Shown: positions 32,471 through 33,949 of the stretch, in pieces | Numbering within the stretch: position 1 is the first letter of the stretch | Layout: each line of letters starts with the position of its first letter | Source of the DNA: UBA2330 sp035443185 | GTDB lineage: Bacteria > Bacteroidota > Ignavibacteria > Tepidaquicellales > Tepidaquicellaceae | Direction: 5' to 3' | DNA: 33,949 bases | NCBI GenBank assembly: GCA_035443185.1 | Contig: DAORRV010000032.1 | Location: forward strand, 1 to 33,949 | Made by a program: the position numbers and the translations under genes | The notes under the pieces: generated by a model | Seen by the model: only the letters and a program-made list of their open reading frames with translations | The model's database searches: none | What the model was told of the DNA's origin: nothing

Positions 32471-33874
32471 ATGAAAACTTTTAACAAATTTTTTGCAGTA
32501 TCTTTACTGGCATTTATGTCTGTATTTTTTATGAAGTCAGACTCAAATGCAGATGTATATACTTTTACTGAATCATTGTCAGGACTTGAAGAAGTACCTC
32601 CAAATGCATCAACAGGTACAGGTTTACTAACAGGTACATATGACGATGGTACAAATGCACTTTCATTTAATGTATCTTTCAGTGGATTAAGTGCCGGAAC
32701 AACAGCAGCACATTTTCACGGACCTGCGGCAGTTGGAGTAAATGCAGGAGTTCAAATTGGATTTACAGGTTTTCCTACAGCAGTAACAAGCGGTGTTTAT
32801 AATAATAATTTTATTCTTACAGCATCCCAGGAAACAGATTTTCTTGCCGGCCTTTGGTATGTGAATGTTCATACAACAGCACTGCCGGGTGGAGAGTTAC
32901 GATCCCAGCTTAATCCTGCAGTAATACTTTCTGCTAATGTTTATGCAATTTCTGAAACTTTATCCGGTCTGGAAGAAGTACCTCCAAATGCGTCACCCGG
33001 TTCAGGTTTATTAACTGGGACTTATAACGATGGTACCAATGTACTTTCTTTCAGTGTATCTTTTAGTGGTCTAACTGCAAATACAACAGCAGCACATTTT
33101 CACGGACCTGCAGCAGTTGGAGTAAATGCAGGAGTTCAAATTGGATTTACAGGATTTCCTACCGGAGTTACCGGTGGTGTTTATATTAATAATTTTGTTC
33201 TTACTGCCTCACAGGAATCAGATCTGCTTGCAAATCTCTGGTATGTAAATATTCATTCATCAGTATTTCCCGGCGGCGAAATAAGGTCTCAGCTATTTCC
33301 GGATATCGTATTGCCGGTCGAGCTGTCTTCATTCACTTCAGTAATTTCCGGAAATGATGTAATACTTAACTGGACCACTGCTGCTGAAATAAATAACTCG
33401 GGATTTGATATTGAAAGAAAATCAAATGGCCTTGTATGGGATAAGATTGGTTTTGTAAGCGGTCAGGGAAATTCGAATGAAATCCATTCTTATATTTTCA
33501 CAGACAATGATCTGAATACAGGAGTATATAATTACAGACTAAAACAGATCGATCTGAACGGAAATTTTGAATATTTTAATTTATCAAATGAAGTGAATAT
33601 TGGGGTACCTGCAGATTTTGATCTTTCTCAAAATTATCCAAATCCTTTTAATCCTGAAACTAAAATTGATTTCACAATTCCTGAAAATGGAAATGTAAGT
33701 CTTCAGTTATATGATTACACAGGAAGACTGGTGAAAACTTTATTTGGAGGATTTAAATCAGCGGGATATTATTCATACAAATTAAATGCATCAGATATTT
33801 CAAGCGGAATTTATTTTTATAAGCTGGAAAGCGGAAATCAGAGCATTACCAAAAAGCTTATGCTTGTAAAATAA
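32471..33874 (+). CDS. Exported protein with two CHRD domains and T9SS sorting domain
   Basis: 467 residues from ATG 32471, where a signal peptide begins (MKTFNKFFAVSLLAFMSVFF, ending S-N-A-D); the frame extends upstream to TTG 32423 but adds 16 residues before the signal. Two CHRD domains (about 28-150 and 156-280) each carry SLSGLEEVPPNAS or LSGLEEVPPNAS, TTAAHFHGPAAVGVNAGVQI, F-T-G-F-P-T and W-Y-V-N-[VI]-H. Then comes a beta-sandwich linker (LPVELSSFTSVISGNDVILN and Y-R-L-K-Q-I-D-L-N-G), and a C-terminal T9SS domain with QNYPNPFNPETKIDF and GIYFYKLESG. CHRD domains occur in chordin and many bacterial surface proteins; function unknown, possibly adhesion or metal binding through the His residues. 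Confidence 0.9.
   Translation: MKTFNKFFAVSLLAFMSVFFMKSDSNADVYTFTESLSGLEEVPPNASTGTGLLTGTYDDGTNALSFNVSFSGLSAGTTAAHFHGPAAVGVNAGVQIGFTGFPTAVTSGVYNNNFILTASQETDFLAGLWYVNVHTTALPGGELRSQLNPAVILSANVYAISETLSGLEEVPPNASPGSGLLTGTYNDGTNVLSFSVSFSGLTANTTAAHFHGPAAVGVNAGVQIGFTGFPTGVTGGVYINNFVLTASQESDLLANLWYVNIHSSVFPGGEIRSQLFPDIVLPVELSSFTSVISGNDVILNWTTAAEINNSGFDIERKSNGLVWDKIGFVSGQGNSNEIHSYIFTDNDLNTGVYNYRLKQIDLNGNFEYFNLSNEVNIGVPADFDLSQNYPNPFNPETKIDFTIPENGNVSLQLYDYTGRLVKTLFGGFKSAGYYSYKLNASDISSGIYFYKLESGNQSITKKLMLVK
32699..33162 (+). repeat. Near-identical 80-bp direct repeat inside the CHRD gene
   Basis: Bases 32699-32778 and 33083-33162 differ at only two positions; both copies lie in the core of a CHRD domain, 384 bp (128 codons) apart. 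Flanking parts of the two domains differ much more, including at silent sites, so the core was probably homogenised recently by gene conversion. Confidence 0.85.
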
Positions 33875-33902
33875 AATTTCTTTATAGTTAAATTTCAAAT
33901 TA

Positions 33903-33931
33903 AAAAGCCGGAGATATTATCCCCGGCTTTT
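33903..33931 (+). terminator. Rho-independent terminator after the CHRD gene
   Basis: 9-bp stem AAAAGCCGG/CCGGCTTTT with an 11-nt loop, followed by ATTTTG. It lies about 28 bp after the stop codon. The T-run is short but the stem is GC-strong for this sequence. Confidence 0.75.
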
Positions 33932-33949
33932 ATTTTGTTAAAAACTCAT

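Overview
The window reads as chromosomal DNA from an AT-rich bacterium of the Ignavibacteriota (Chlorobi/Bacteroidota side of the FCB superphylum). The evidence is mixed. Two secreted proteins end in the Asn-Tyr-Pro-Asn-Pro-Phe-Asn-Pro type IX secretion (T9SS) sorting domain typical of that group. The ATP synthase cluster runs atpZ-I-B-E-F-H-A-G without atpD/atpC beside it. A Bacteroidota-type LptE sits next to a sigma-54 activator. Strong Shine-Dalgarno sites are rare, and several genes start with TTG or CTG. No rRNA, tRNA or CRISPR array was found.

Left part (1-3036): the start of a TetR regulator with a perfect 19-bp palindrome upstream; a truncated, frameshifted IS1182-like transposase relic; then a sigma-54 activator overlapping lptE by 4 bp. 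After lptE comes an unusual 430-bp non-coding stretch. Two arrays of 8-bp units in opposite orientation flank a short leader-like ORF with a strong ribosome site and a segment that folds on paper into a compact three-way junction. This is the best candidate for something undescribed.

Middle-left (3037-14093): a cellulose-synthase-like membrane glycosyltransferase overlapping a TPR protein gene; an SLC13-type anion transporter; an RqcH/NFACT homologue (minus) with the wreck of a sugar-nucleotide epimerase/dehydratase gene just upstream of it; dihydrolipoyl dehydrogenase; a YtxH/DUF948-like envelope pair; and, on the minus strand, DoxX, a zinc-free MDR oxidoreductase and exonuclease III.

Middle-right (14094-25731): an AddB-like nuclease (Cys pattern of an iron-sulfur cluster) overlapping an AddA-like helicase-nuclease, together a double-strand-break processing enzyme; then the F-type ATP synthase cluster ending in a strong terminator. 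The cluster includes an atpI-like gene with no ATG, GTG or TTG start, whose CTG overlaps the atpZ stop codon.

Right part (25732-33949): a helical-repeat protein of unknown function (minus), then three separate genes for exported proteins: a large multidomain protein with a dockerin-like C-terminus; a peptide-N-glycosidase F (PNGase F) homologue that keeps all three catalytic acids and carries a T9SS tail; and a two-CHRD-domain T9SS protein whose repeats are nearly identical in DNA over 80 bp. Terminators follow the first and third.
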